Shown in pieces: positions 1 through 7,759 of a stretch of DNA of 64,000 nucleotides (its first letter is position 1; every line of letters starts with the position of its first letter). The DNA comes from Pseudoclavibacter chungangensis (GTDB lineage: Bacteria; Actinomycetota; Actinomycetes; Actinomycetales; Microbacteriaceae), in contig NZ_JACCFV010000001.1 in the NCBI RefSeq assembly GCF_013410545.1, positions 992,001 to 1,056,000 on the forward strand, in the 5' to 3' direction. The notes below the pieces were generated by a model. The model did no database searches and was not told the DNA's origin. It worked only from the letters and a program-made list of their open reading frames with translations. The translations under genes were made by a program, and so were the position numbers.

Positions 1-1821
1 CGACTCGCGGCCGACCGTCGCCTCGGCGCCCACCCCGCGGTCCGCGCCGCGACGCGATTGGGGCGAGCGCTCCGCGAGGCGACGCGGCGCATCCACGCGG
101 GCGCTGCAGCCGACGAAGTGCTCTACGAGGTCTGGGCCGCTGCGGACGTCGCCGAGCTGTGGCGCGAGCGCGCGCTCGGTGACGGCGAGCACGCGCGCTG
201 GGCGGGCGCGCAGCTCGATGCCGTCGTCACGCTCTTCGACGTCGCGAAGCGATTCGTCGAGCGGGCACCGGACGCACCCGTGGGCGTGTTCCTCGACGAG
301 TGGACCGCCCGCGACGTGGTCGCCGACACGCTCGCGAGCCGAGGGCAGGAGGACGCCGTGACGATCGCGACCCCGTCAGCGACCGTCGGATCGCAGTTCC
401 GCGTGGCGGTGATCGCGGGCGTCGAGGACGGCGTCTGGCCGAACCTCCGCATCCGCGATTCCCTGCTCGGGGCCGGGCACCTCGCCGACCTCGTCACGGG
501 GCGGGATGCGGAACGTTCGATCGTCGATCGGCGCCGGGAGGTGCTCGACGACGAGACGCGCATGTTCGCCCAGGCGCTCTCGCGCGCATCCGAGCGTGTC
601 CTCGTGACGGCGGTCGAGGGGGACGAGGCCCAACCCTCCACCCTCTTCCGCGGTCTGCACGCGACGGAGCTCGAGTCGAGTGCGCTCGGGCGCCCGTTCA
701 CGCTGCGCGGGCTCACCGCGGAGCTGCGTCGCACGGGGGTCCGCGAGCCCGAGCGGCGCGACGAGGCGGCGGCCCTGCTCGCGGAGCTCGCCGAGAACGG
801 TGTCGACGGTGCTGCACCCACCGAGTGGTTCGGCCTGCGCGAGCGCACGTCGCCCGGGCTCGTGCTGCCGGACGCCGATGGGGCCGAACCGGTGATCGGT
901 GTCGCACCGTCGGGGATCGAATCCTTCGAACGGTGCGGCGTGGAGTGGTTCGTCCAGCACCACGGGGGGCGGACGACCTCGACGCAGATGGCGCTCGGAA
1001 CGATCGCCCACGCGGCCGGTGAGTTCGAGTTCCAGACGCGTGACGACCGGCTCGCGTACGCGCGTGAGCGACTCGACGAGCTCCCGACCGAGGCCCCGTG
1101 GCACCGGGTGCAGCTCGAACGCCAGGTCGAGCGATTCGTCGGCGCGCTGTGCGACTACCTCGACGCGCGCCGCGCGGACGGCGCCGAACTCGTCGGCGTC
1201 GAACGCCGCTTCGAGGTCGATCTGCCCGTCGTCGCGGGCGATCTCGCCTGCACCGTCCGGCTCACCGGTTCGATCGACCGGCTGGAGCACACGGCGGACG
1301 ACGGCACGGTCATCATCGATTTCAAGACGGGCCGCACGATGCGCTCGAAGGACGAGATCGCGACCGACGCACAGCTCGCCTCGTACCAGTTCGCCTACCG
1401 GAACGACGCGATCGGACCGGCGCGCGAGCACGATGCGGCCTCGTGTCCCGCGCCACCCGCCGACCCCGGCGGTGCCGTGACCGGTGGGCCACCGATCGAA
1501 CGCGCCTCGCTCGTGTACCTCGCCGTGTCGGCCGCGGCGGGGTCGTGGTCGACACGGGACCAGGAGCCCATGGGGGCCGAGGACGAGCGCGCGTTCCGGG
1601 AACGCGTGGCGGCGACCGCACTCGGCATGATCGGGGCCTCCGACGTGACGCCCGCACGGCGCGTCCCGGGTGACCCGTCCGACGAGGTGCGCGACGGCGA
1701 TGCGGGCCCGACGCCCCTGGACCGCGCGACGTATCTCGCCGATCCGGAGGAGCACTGCCTCACGGGCTTCGGCGGCCGCCCAGCGTGCCGCATCCACATC
1801 GTGCCGGAGGTCACCGAATGA
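1..1821 (+). CDS. adnA: AdnA-like helicase-nuclease subunit, 3' part (5' end outside window)
   Basis: The frame is open from the first base, so only the last 606 residues are present. The visible part starts in the C-terminal helicase region (TVGSQFRVAVIAGVEDGVWP resembles UvrD motif V) and ends in a RecB-type PD-(D/E)XK nuclease domain. The nuclease shows the IIDFKTGRT motif (Asp codon at 1318, Lys at 1324) and an upstream ALGTIAHAA helix. The stop overlaps the start of the next helicase-nuclease gene (ATGA), as expected for the AdnA-AdnB heterodimer that resects double-strand breaks in actinobacteria. Gene order adnA-adnB-x-nudC-uvrD2 matches my recollection of Mycobacterium tuberculosis Rv3202c to Rv3198c. 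An AddB-type nuclease is the alternative. Whether the N-terminal motor is intact cannot be seen. Confidence 0.85.
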   Translation, partial: RLAADRRLGAHPAVRAATRLGRALREATRRIHAGAAADEVLYEVWAAADVAELWRERALGDGEHARWAGAQLDAVVTLFDVAKRFVERAPDAPVGVFLDEWTARDVVADTLASRGQEDAVTIATPSATVGSQFRVAVIAGVEDGVWPNLRIRDSLLGAGHLADLVTGRDAERSIVDRRREVLDDETRMFAQALSRASERVLVTAVEGDEAQPSTLFRGLHATELESSALGRPFTLRGLTAELRRTGVREPERRDEAAALLAELAENGVDGAAPTEWFGLRERTSPGLVLPDADGAEPVIGVAPSGIESFERCGVEWFVQHHGGRTTSTQMALGTIAHAAGEFEFQTRDDRLAYARERLDELPTEAPWHRVQLERQVERFVGALCDYLDARRADGAELVGVERRFEVDLPVVAGDLACTVRLTGSIDRLEHTADDGTVIIDFKTGRTMRSKDEIATDAQLASYQFAYRNDAIGPAREHDAASCPAPPADPGGAVTGGPPIERASLVYLAVSAAAGSWSTRDQEPMGAEDERAFRERVAATALGMIGASDVTPARRVPGDPSDEVRDGDAGPTPLDRATYLADPEEHCLTGFGGRPACRIHIVPEVTE

Positions 1822-4800
1822 GCGAGCGACGCGAGATCACACACGAACTCCTCGCGGAGGCCCTCAGATCATCGGCCGATTCGCCCCTGATCGTCCCTAC
1901 CGACGAGCAGCGGGCGGTGATCGAGGCCCCGTTCGGGCCGAGTCTCGTGGTCGCGGGCGCCGGGAGCGGCAAGACGCAGACGATGGTGCAGCGCATCGTC
2001 TGGCTCATCGCTCGCCACGGCGTCGATCCTGCGTCGATCCTGGGGCTGACCTTCACCCGCAAGGCCGCTGCCGAGTTGCGCGATCGCGTGGATCGCGCGG
2101 TGGGCCGACTGCGCGAGGCGGGCCTCGTCGGCGGCACCGATGTCGACCTCCCCGAGGTCGCGACCTACAACGCCTTCGCGAACCGGCTGTTCACGGAGAA
2201 CGCGCTCGTGGTGGGACAGGAGCCGGACGCGCTGCTCCTCGACGACGCCGGTGCGTTCACGCTCATGCGCGGCATCGTGCTCCGCAGCGACGACGATCGG
2301 CTGGCGGCGCTCGATTCGAGCGTGTCGACGATCGTCCGTGGGGCGCTCGATCTCGCACGCGGCATGCGGGAGAACGGCGTCGCACCCGACGACCTCGACG
2401 GTGTCGCGGACGCGTTCGACGGATTCCTCGAGCTGCCCGGTCGGGTGGTCAAGGGGCGACCCACGCCGTACCGGGACGTCATCGACGCCCAGGACCGCAT
2501 GAGCGCGCTTCGCCCGTTCGCCCGGCTCGCCGCGTCCTACGAGGCCGAGAAGCGACGCCGAGGGGTGATCGAGTTCGCCGATCAGGTCGCGGCGGCGGCC
2601 GCGGTCGTGGAACGGGCACCCGCCGTCGCCGAGGAGGTGCGTCGACGGGCGGCGCACGTGATCCTCGACGAGTACCAGGACACGTCCGTCGGGCAGACCG
2701 GGCTGTTGTCGAGCCTGTTCCGCGGTCACAGCATCATGGCCGTGGGCGATCCGAAACAGTCGATCTACGGCTGGCGGGGCGCGAGCGCGGGGAACATGCG
2801 ACGGTTCCCGAGCGACTTCGGCGCGCCGGACGGGCCCGTCCCGCCGCGACTGACGCTGTCGGTCAGCTGGCGCAACGACGTCGCCGTACTCGACGCCGCG
2901 AACACGATCGCGGCGGGCATCGAGCGACCTGGTGGTGACGGTCCCGTCGACGAGCCGCTCCCGGAGCTCCGGCCCCGCTCGGGCGCCGGGCCGGGCGAGG
3001 TGCGGGCGACGTTCACGCAATCGCTCGACGAGGAGGCCGAGGCGATCGCGGGGTGGTTCGCGGACGCGTTCGCCGGGCGGGCCTCGGACGACCGTCCGAG
3101 CGGCGCGATCCTGTTCCGGGTGCGGCGGCTCATGCCGCTGTTCGCCGATGCGCTCGCGGCGCGTGGCGTGCCGTGCCGCATCGTGGGGCTCGGCGGGCTC
3201 ATGTGGCTGCCGGAGATCGTCGACCTCACGTCACTGCTGCGGGTCGCGTCCGATCCGACGGCCGGCTCGGAGCTGATCCGGCTTCTCGTCGGATCGAGGT
3301 TCGCCCTGGGGCCGGCCGACGTCGCGGCCCTGCACACCCTCGCCCGCCGCCTGGCGGCGCTCGATTGGCGCATGCGGCGCTACTCGGCGAGCGTGCGGAC
3401 GGCGGCGCGTGCATCGGTCGCGTCGGACGACGACGAGGCGCTCGGTGACGCACTCGAGTACGTGGCCGCCGCGAGCGACGACGACCCGCTCCTCTCGGGG
3501 ATCTCGGCCACGGCGCGGACGCGGCTCGTCGAGGCGGCGGTGCTCGTCGACGACGTCCGTTCACGCATCGGGGCGCCGCTCGTCGAACTCGTCGAATTCG
3601 CCATCGCACGCTCACGCCTCGACCTGGAGGCGGCCGCGAACCCGTCACGCTCGCGCGGTCGCACCGACCTCGACGCGTTCGTCGACGCGGTCGTCGGCTT
3701 CCAGGCGGCCCAGCCGAACGCCGGGCTCGGCGCACTGCTCGACTGGCTCGACCTCGTCGCGGACGACGACGCCCTCGCGAGGTCGACCGACGAACCCGAG
3801 CCGGGCACGGTACAGCTCATGACCGTGCACGGCGCGAAGGGACTCGAGTGGGACCTCGTCGCCGTGCCGCGGTGTGTCGCGGGGGAGTTCCCCGCCTCGT
3901 CGCGTGAGGGAACCGGCTGGGTCCGGAAGGGCGTGCTGCCGTATCCGCTGCGCGCGGACGCGGCCGACCTGCCACGCTTCGCGCTCGACGGGTACTCGAC
4001 GCAGAAGGAGGTCGTCGAGGACCTCAAGCGACTGAAGGACGAGGTCGCCGAGCGGCAGGCCGGTGAGGAGCGACGCCTCGCCTATGTCGCCATCACCCGC
4101 GCGCGCAGCAGATTGCTCCTGACGGGAAGCTATTGGGTGCCGTCGCGGAAGCGTCCCGGCGCCCCGTCGCCCTATCTCGACGAGCTGCGTGACCGTGGCC
4201 TCGTCGGTGCCGCGCCCGAGCGTGTGGCCGACGAGCCGCCGAGTGCCGACGGTGTCGAGCGGGTGCAGTGGCCCCGAGAACCCTTCCGCGACGGCGGCGC
4301 CGCGGTGCGGGCGCTCGCGGACGCCGTCGAACGGCATCGGCCCGCGGTCGCGACCAGGGCCGCGCACTCGGCCGAGGACGCGCGAACGGCCGCCGGTGGT
4401 GCCGTGTCGAGCTGGCGGGCCGAGCTGGACCTGTTGCTCGCCGAGCGGGCGTCCGCGCGCGACCCGTCGGGGGTCGACCTGCCGCACCGCATCGCGGCGA
4501 GCCACTTCAAGGATCTCGTGACGGACCCGGAGCGCACCGCGGACGAGCGTCGGCGGCCCATGCCGCAGCGGCCGTACCGGCAGACGAGGCTCGGAACGAT
4601 GTTCCACACGTGGGTGGAACACCACTTCGGCGGCGGTGGCGGTGGCGAGCTGCTCGACGGCGGGCTGCTCGACGTCGATCCCGACGACCGCGCGCTGCTC
4701 GGCCTCGACGCGGGAACGGCCGCCGACACGGCGGCGCTCGCGAAGCTCCGTGCGGCGTTCGAGCGCACAGCGTGGGCATCGCGCAAGCCGGTCGAGGTGG

Positions 4801-5147
4801 AGCGAAGCATCGAGGTGCCGCTCGGCGGACACACGCTCGTGTGCAAGCTCGACGCCGTGTTCGAGCGGGCGGACGGCGTGTTCGAGGTCGTGGACTGGAA
4901 GACGGGGCGCGCACCCGATGGCGAGGACGCCGCGTGGGAACGACAGCTCCAACTCGCGCTCTACACGCTCGCGTACTCGCGCTACCGGGGGGTCGACGCC
5001 CGCCGGATCTCCGCCGTGCTCGTGTACGTCGCCGAGTCCGGCGAGGTCCGGGAGTTCCGGTTCGATCGGGTCTCCGACGAGGCCGAACTGCGCGAACTGC
5101 TGGCGCGGGCGTCCGAACGGGTGAGCGCCCACGTGCGCCAGGGTTGA
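1818..5147 (+). CDS. adnB: AdnB-like UvrD helicase-RecB nuclease subunit
   Basis: This 1109-residue protein has a complete superfamily 1A helicase followed by a nuclease domain. Walker A is AGAGSGKTQT (Lys52), Walker B is DEYQDTS, motif III is GDPKQSIYGWRG, motif V is TVHGAKGLEWD, and motif VI is YVAITRARSR. The C-terminal nuclease motif DWKTGRAP has Asp1026 and Lys1028. The length is close to mycobacterial AdnB (about 1100 residues). I chose the ATG at 1818 because it overlaps the adnA stop codon (translational coupling); an in-frame ATG 33 bp upstream would extend it into adnA. Family knowledge: AdnB is the lead motor of the AdnAB end-resection machine acting on double-strand breaks in the cytoplasm. 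Confidence 0.9.
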   Translation: MSERREITHELLAEALRSSADSPLIVPTDEQRAVIEAPFGPSLVVAGAGSGKTQTMVQRIVWLIARHGVDPASILGLTFTRKAAAELRDRVDRAVGRLREAGLVGGTDVDLPEVATYNAFANRLFTENALVVGQEPDALLLDDAGAFTLMRGIVLRSDDDRLAALDSSVSTIVRGALDLARGMRENGVAPDDLDGVADAFDGFLELPGRVVKGRPTPYRDVIDAQDRMSALRPFARLAASYEAEKRRRGVIEFADQVAAAAAVVERAPAVAEEVRRRAAHVILDEYQDTSVGQTGLLSSLFRGHSIMAVGDPKQSIYGWRGASAGNMRRFPSDFGAPDGPVPPRLTLSVSWRNDVAVLDAANTIAAGIERPGGDGPVDEPLPELRPRSGAGPGEVRATFTQSLDEEAEAIAGWFADAFAGRASDDRPSGAILFRVRRLMPLFADALAARGVPCRIVGLGGLMWLPEIVDLTSLLRVASDPTAGSELIRLLVGSRFALGPADVAALHTLARRLAALDWRMRRYSASVRTAARASVASDDDEALGDALEYVAAASDDDPLLSGISATARTRLVEAAVLVDDVRSRIGAPLVELVEFAIARSRLDLEAAANPSRSRGRTDLDAFVDAVVGFQAAQPNAGLGALLDWLDLVADDDALARSTDEPEPGTVQLMTVHGAKGLEWDLVAVPRCVAGEFPASSREGTGWVRKGVLPYPLRADAADLPRFALDGYSTQKEVVEDLKRLKDEVAERQAGEERRLAYVAITRARSRLLLTGSYWVPSRKRPGAPSPYLDELRDRGLVGAAPERVADEPPSADGVERVQWPREPFRDGGAAVRALADAVERHRPAVATRAAHSAEDARTAAGGAVSSWRAELDLLLAERASARDPSGVDLPHRIAASHFKDLVTDPERTADERRRPMPQRPYRQTRLGTMFHTWVEHHFGGGGGGELLDGGLLDVDPDDRALLGLDAGTAADTAALAKLRAAFERTAWASRKPVEVERSIEVPLGGHTLVCKLDAVFERADGVFEVVDWKTGRAPDGEDAAWERQLQLALYTLAYSRYRGVDARRISAVLVYVAESGEVREFRFDRVSDEAELRELLARASERVSAHVRQG

Positions 5148-5268
5148 TCGGCGCCGGGAGCCGCGAGCGCGGCGCGTCTGGCCGGCAGGGCCTGCGGGAC
5201 GTGCCCACGCGGTCCGCGACGCTCCGAATCGGTCCGACTCGGCGTGCGTCGGACCCCGCCGGGGTGGA

Positions 5269-6642
5269 TCAGTCCGCGTCGCGGTCGCCGGCGGCGCCGC
5301 GCGTCGCGGGCCCTTCCGCGTGATCATCCGCTCCGTCGCCCGAGGCCGCCCGGCGGGCCGGATCACGGCGACGCAGCCCGTTGGCCGCGCCCGGTACCTC
5401 GACGAGGCCCGTCCCGGGCCAGGGGGCGACGGGTGACGCGTCGTTCGCGTCGGCGCCCGACGCCGCACCCGTCACGTCGTCGTCGACGCCGATGATGGGA
5501 CCGGTGACGGACCGCGCGTCGTCGCGCAGGAAGTCGTTCGGGGGCGTGTCGTCGTCCAGGTCGTCGCGCGCCGCGTGATCGAGGTCGATCCCGTCGTCGT
5601 CGGGGTGTGCGCCCGGATCGCGGTGATCGATCGACGGCCGGACGCCGGGCTCGGCGACGGGCCCCTGACCGAGCAGCTCCTGGACGCCCTCGAGGTCGAG
5701 CACCGGGAGCGTCTCGTGGACGACGGGCCCCGCCTGCGCCTGATTGACGCGATCGACGAGTGCATCGAGCATGCTCTCGGCGTCCGCGACGACCGCGTCG
5801 TCACCGCCGTCGACGCCGTAGAGCAGCCACCTGGCGATCTCGAGTTCCGAGTACAGGGCCGCGCGTCGGCGGATCTGCCGGTCGACGCTCGCGCTGCGGG
5901 CGTCCGTGTACTCGTCGAGCACGCTCCGCAGGACGCGGGGGTCGAGGGACTGCGCCCAGTGCAGGTCGCGGGCCGGATCGCCGACCCGCAGGTCACCCCA
6001 GCCGAGGACGCCCACGATGCCGAGGCCGTTCGTGATCATCGATCCCAGCCCGAGCGAGCCGTGCACGACGGTGGGCTGGAACTGCCAGAGGGAGGCGTCG
6101 TCGACCGCGTCGGTCCACCGTCGCTCGATGGCGACGGGCACGCGGCCCGTCCTCGTCGCGCGGGTCACGAGCGCATCGACGGCCTCACGGATCTCGACGG
6201 CGTCGAGTGAGGGGAGCCCAGCGTCCTCCACGAAGCTCCGCGGCAGATCGTGCACCGACGCGACCGTCCGGCCGATCTCGGACACGAGGAGCGTGCCGGG
6301 CTCGAGCGGGAGTCGATCGGCCTTCTCGCCCGGGACGAACTCCGTCACGACCGCTTCCTCGCCCGCGCGGCCGACGCCCACGACGACGGGGATCGCGAAC
6401 GGGAGCAGGCTGCGCACCCCCGCGGTGACGGCCTCGAGCGCACGCACGTCGGCACGCTGCTCCTGCGCCGCGGCGGGGCTCGTCGGGCGACGAACGATGA
6501 GCAGACGACCGGTCGAGTCCTTCAGCAGGGCGGAATCGAAGTCGCCGTGGACACCGTACGAGTACTCGGTCCCCTCGACGAGGTCGAGGTCGCCGACCGC
6601 CGCTGTCGCGAGGGCCGCGAGTTCCAGGTACCGCTCTGCCAT
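5269..6642 (-). CDS. Phosphotransferase-fold protein, probable pseudokinase
   Basis: A 457-residue protein, convergent with adnB. Its first 290 residues have the layout of aminoglycoside/macrolide phosphotransferases (APH fold). The catalytic loop reads HGSLGLGSM where active enzymes have HGDxxxxN, and the metal-binding loop reads VLGWGDLRVGDPARDL where active enzymes have IDWGD. The catalytic-base Asp, the loop Asn and the first metal-binding Asp are therefore absent. The C-terminal 130 residues are acidic, low-complexity and probably disordered. It sits between adnB and nudC, a slot held by Rv3200c in M. tuberculosis. Automatic annotation would probably call it phosphotransferase or macrolide kinase, but the missing residues argue against ordinary kinase activity. 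No clear Shine-Dalgarno precedes the ATG. Confidence 0.75.
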   Translation of the reverse strand: MAERYLELAALATAAVGDLDLVEGTEYSYGVHGDFDSALLKDSTGRLLIVRRPTSPAAAQEQRADVRALEAVTAGVRSLLPFAIPVVVGVGRAGEEAVVTEFVPGEKADRLPLEPGTLLVSEIGRTVASVHDLPRSFVEDAGLPSLDAVEIREAVDALVTRATRTGRVPVAIERRWTDAVDDASLWQFQPTVVHGSLGLGSMITNGLGIVGVLGWGDLRVGDPARDLHWAQSLDPRVLRSVLDEYTDARSASVDRQIRRRAALYSELEIARWLLYGVDGGDDAVVADAESMLDALVDRVNQAQAGPVVHETLPVLDLEGVQELLGQGPVAEPGVRPSIDHRDPGAHPDDDGIDLDHAARDDLDDDTPPNDFLRDDARSVTGPIIGVDDDVTGAASGADANDASPVAPWPGTGLVEVPGAANGLRRRDPARRAASGDGADDHAEGPATRGAAGDRDAD

Positions 6643-6760
6643 GCGTCACAGGGTACGAGGCGAGCGGGCCGAGTGGGCGGCGCCACGCCCCACTGCGGGC
6701 ACTCGCCCAGGAGGAGACGCACCGGACGGCCAGGCGACGTCGCGTGCGCCGGGGCGACCG

Positions 6761-6766
6761 TATGAT
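6761..6766 (+). promoter_or_regulatory. -10 element for nudC (TATGAT)
   Basis: TATGAT lies 9 nt before the nudC ATG at 6776. No convincing -35 box is seen. The spacing fits a leaderless or near-leaderless transcript running into uvrD2. Confidence 0.5.
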
Positions 6767-6775
6767 TGCGTGGTC

Positions 6776-7759
6776 ATGTCCGACTTCATGTCCCGCCTCC
6801 CGCTCGCACGCCACCACACCGACCGCGATTCGGAGCACCGCGCCGATCCCGGCCTCCTCGACTCGCTGCGCGGCGACCCCGGTACCCGCGTCCTCCTGCT
6901 GCGCGCGGGCGATGCGCTCCTCCGGCGCGGTGCCGACGGGAACCCGGAGCTGGACCTCCGCACCGTCGACTCGCTCGCGGACATCGAGGCCGTCGTGGAC
7001 GCCTTCGAGGACCGCGACGGGGGACGGCTCGTGTACCTCGGCCGGACGACGCGCGAGCGCAGCGGCGGCACGGGCGAGCCGAGCGGGACGCGTGTCGTGT
7101 CGATCGACCTCGACGAGGGGGCCGCGCACCGGGTGGAGCCCGATCCGGGGCGGTGGGCGAGCCTGCGCGAGGTGGCGAACGTGCTCGACGAGGTCGATTG
7201 CGGTCTCTACACCGAGGCGCTCGCGATGGCGAACTGGCACCGGGTGAACGGATTCTCGCCGCGCAGCGGCCACCGCTCGCGGGCGCAGCTCGCCGGCTGG
7301 GTGCGCGGTGGCACCGAGGAGGGGGACCTCGTGTTCCCGCGCACCGATGCCGCCGTCATCGCGGCGGTCGTGGACGCCGACGATCGCATCCTGCTCGGCG
7401 CGAACGCACAGTGGACCCCCAAGCGGTTCTCGCTGCTGGCCGGATTCGTCGAGCCGGGGGAGTCGTTCGAGTCGGCCGTCGCGCGCGAGGTCTGGGAGGA
7501 GTCCCGGGCGCGCATCGTCGAGCCCCGCTACCTCGGCTCGCAGCCGTGGCCGTTCCCCGCCTCGATCATGGTGGGCTTCACGTGCCGACTTCACCCGGAC
7601 CAGGACCCCGAGAGCGTGCGTCCGGACGACGACGAGATCATCGACCTCCGCTGGTTCACGCGGGAGGAGATCGTCGACTACCTCGGCACGCTGCCGGGTA
7701 CCGTCTCGATCGCCCGCGCGATCCTCGAGGACTGGTATGGCGGACCGATCCCCGGATGA
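6776..7759 (+). CDS. nudC: NAD(H)/NUDIX diphosphatase, NudC family, lacking zinc ribbon
   Basis: This 327-residue protein hydrolyses NAD(H) or related dinucleotides and may remove NAD caps from RNA (family knowledge). The NUDIX box runs from GFVEPGESFE to REVWEES, followed by the NudC hallmark SQPWPFPAS that separates this family from generic NUDIX enzymes. Two departures are visible. The position normally Gly in the EExG end of the box is Arg (EESRAR). The four zinc-ribbon cysteines are missing: the region reads NGFSPRSGHRS, with Ser where Cys is expected. Start ATG at 6776 follows a TATGAT box. The 3' end overlaps the uvrD2 start by 23 nt. Confidence 0.85.
   Translation: MSDFMSRLPLARHHTDRDSEHRADPGLLDSLRGDPGTRVLLLRAGDALLRRGADGNPELDLRTVDSLADIEAVVDAFEDRDGGRLVYLGRTTRERSGGTGEPSGTRVVSIDLDEGAAHRVEPDPGRWASLREVANVLDEVDCGLYTEALAMANWHRVNGFSPRSGHRSRAQLAGWVRGGTEEGDLVFPRTDAAVIAAVVDADDRILLGANAQWTPKRFSLLAGFVEPGESFESAVAREVWEESRARIVEPRYLGSQPWPFPASIMVGFTCRLHPDQDPESVRPDDDEIIDLRWFTREEIVDYLGTLPGTVSIARAILEDWYGGPIPG

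Noticed and set aside
376..1797. Minus-strand open frame of about 470 codons opposite the adnA part
   Set aside because: It is a shadow frame with no domain, while the + frame carries a nuclease motif.
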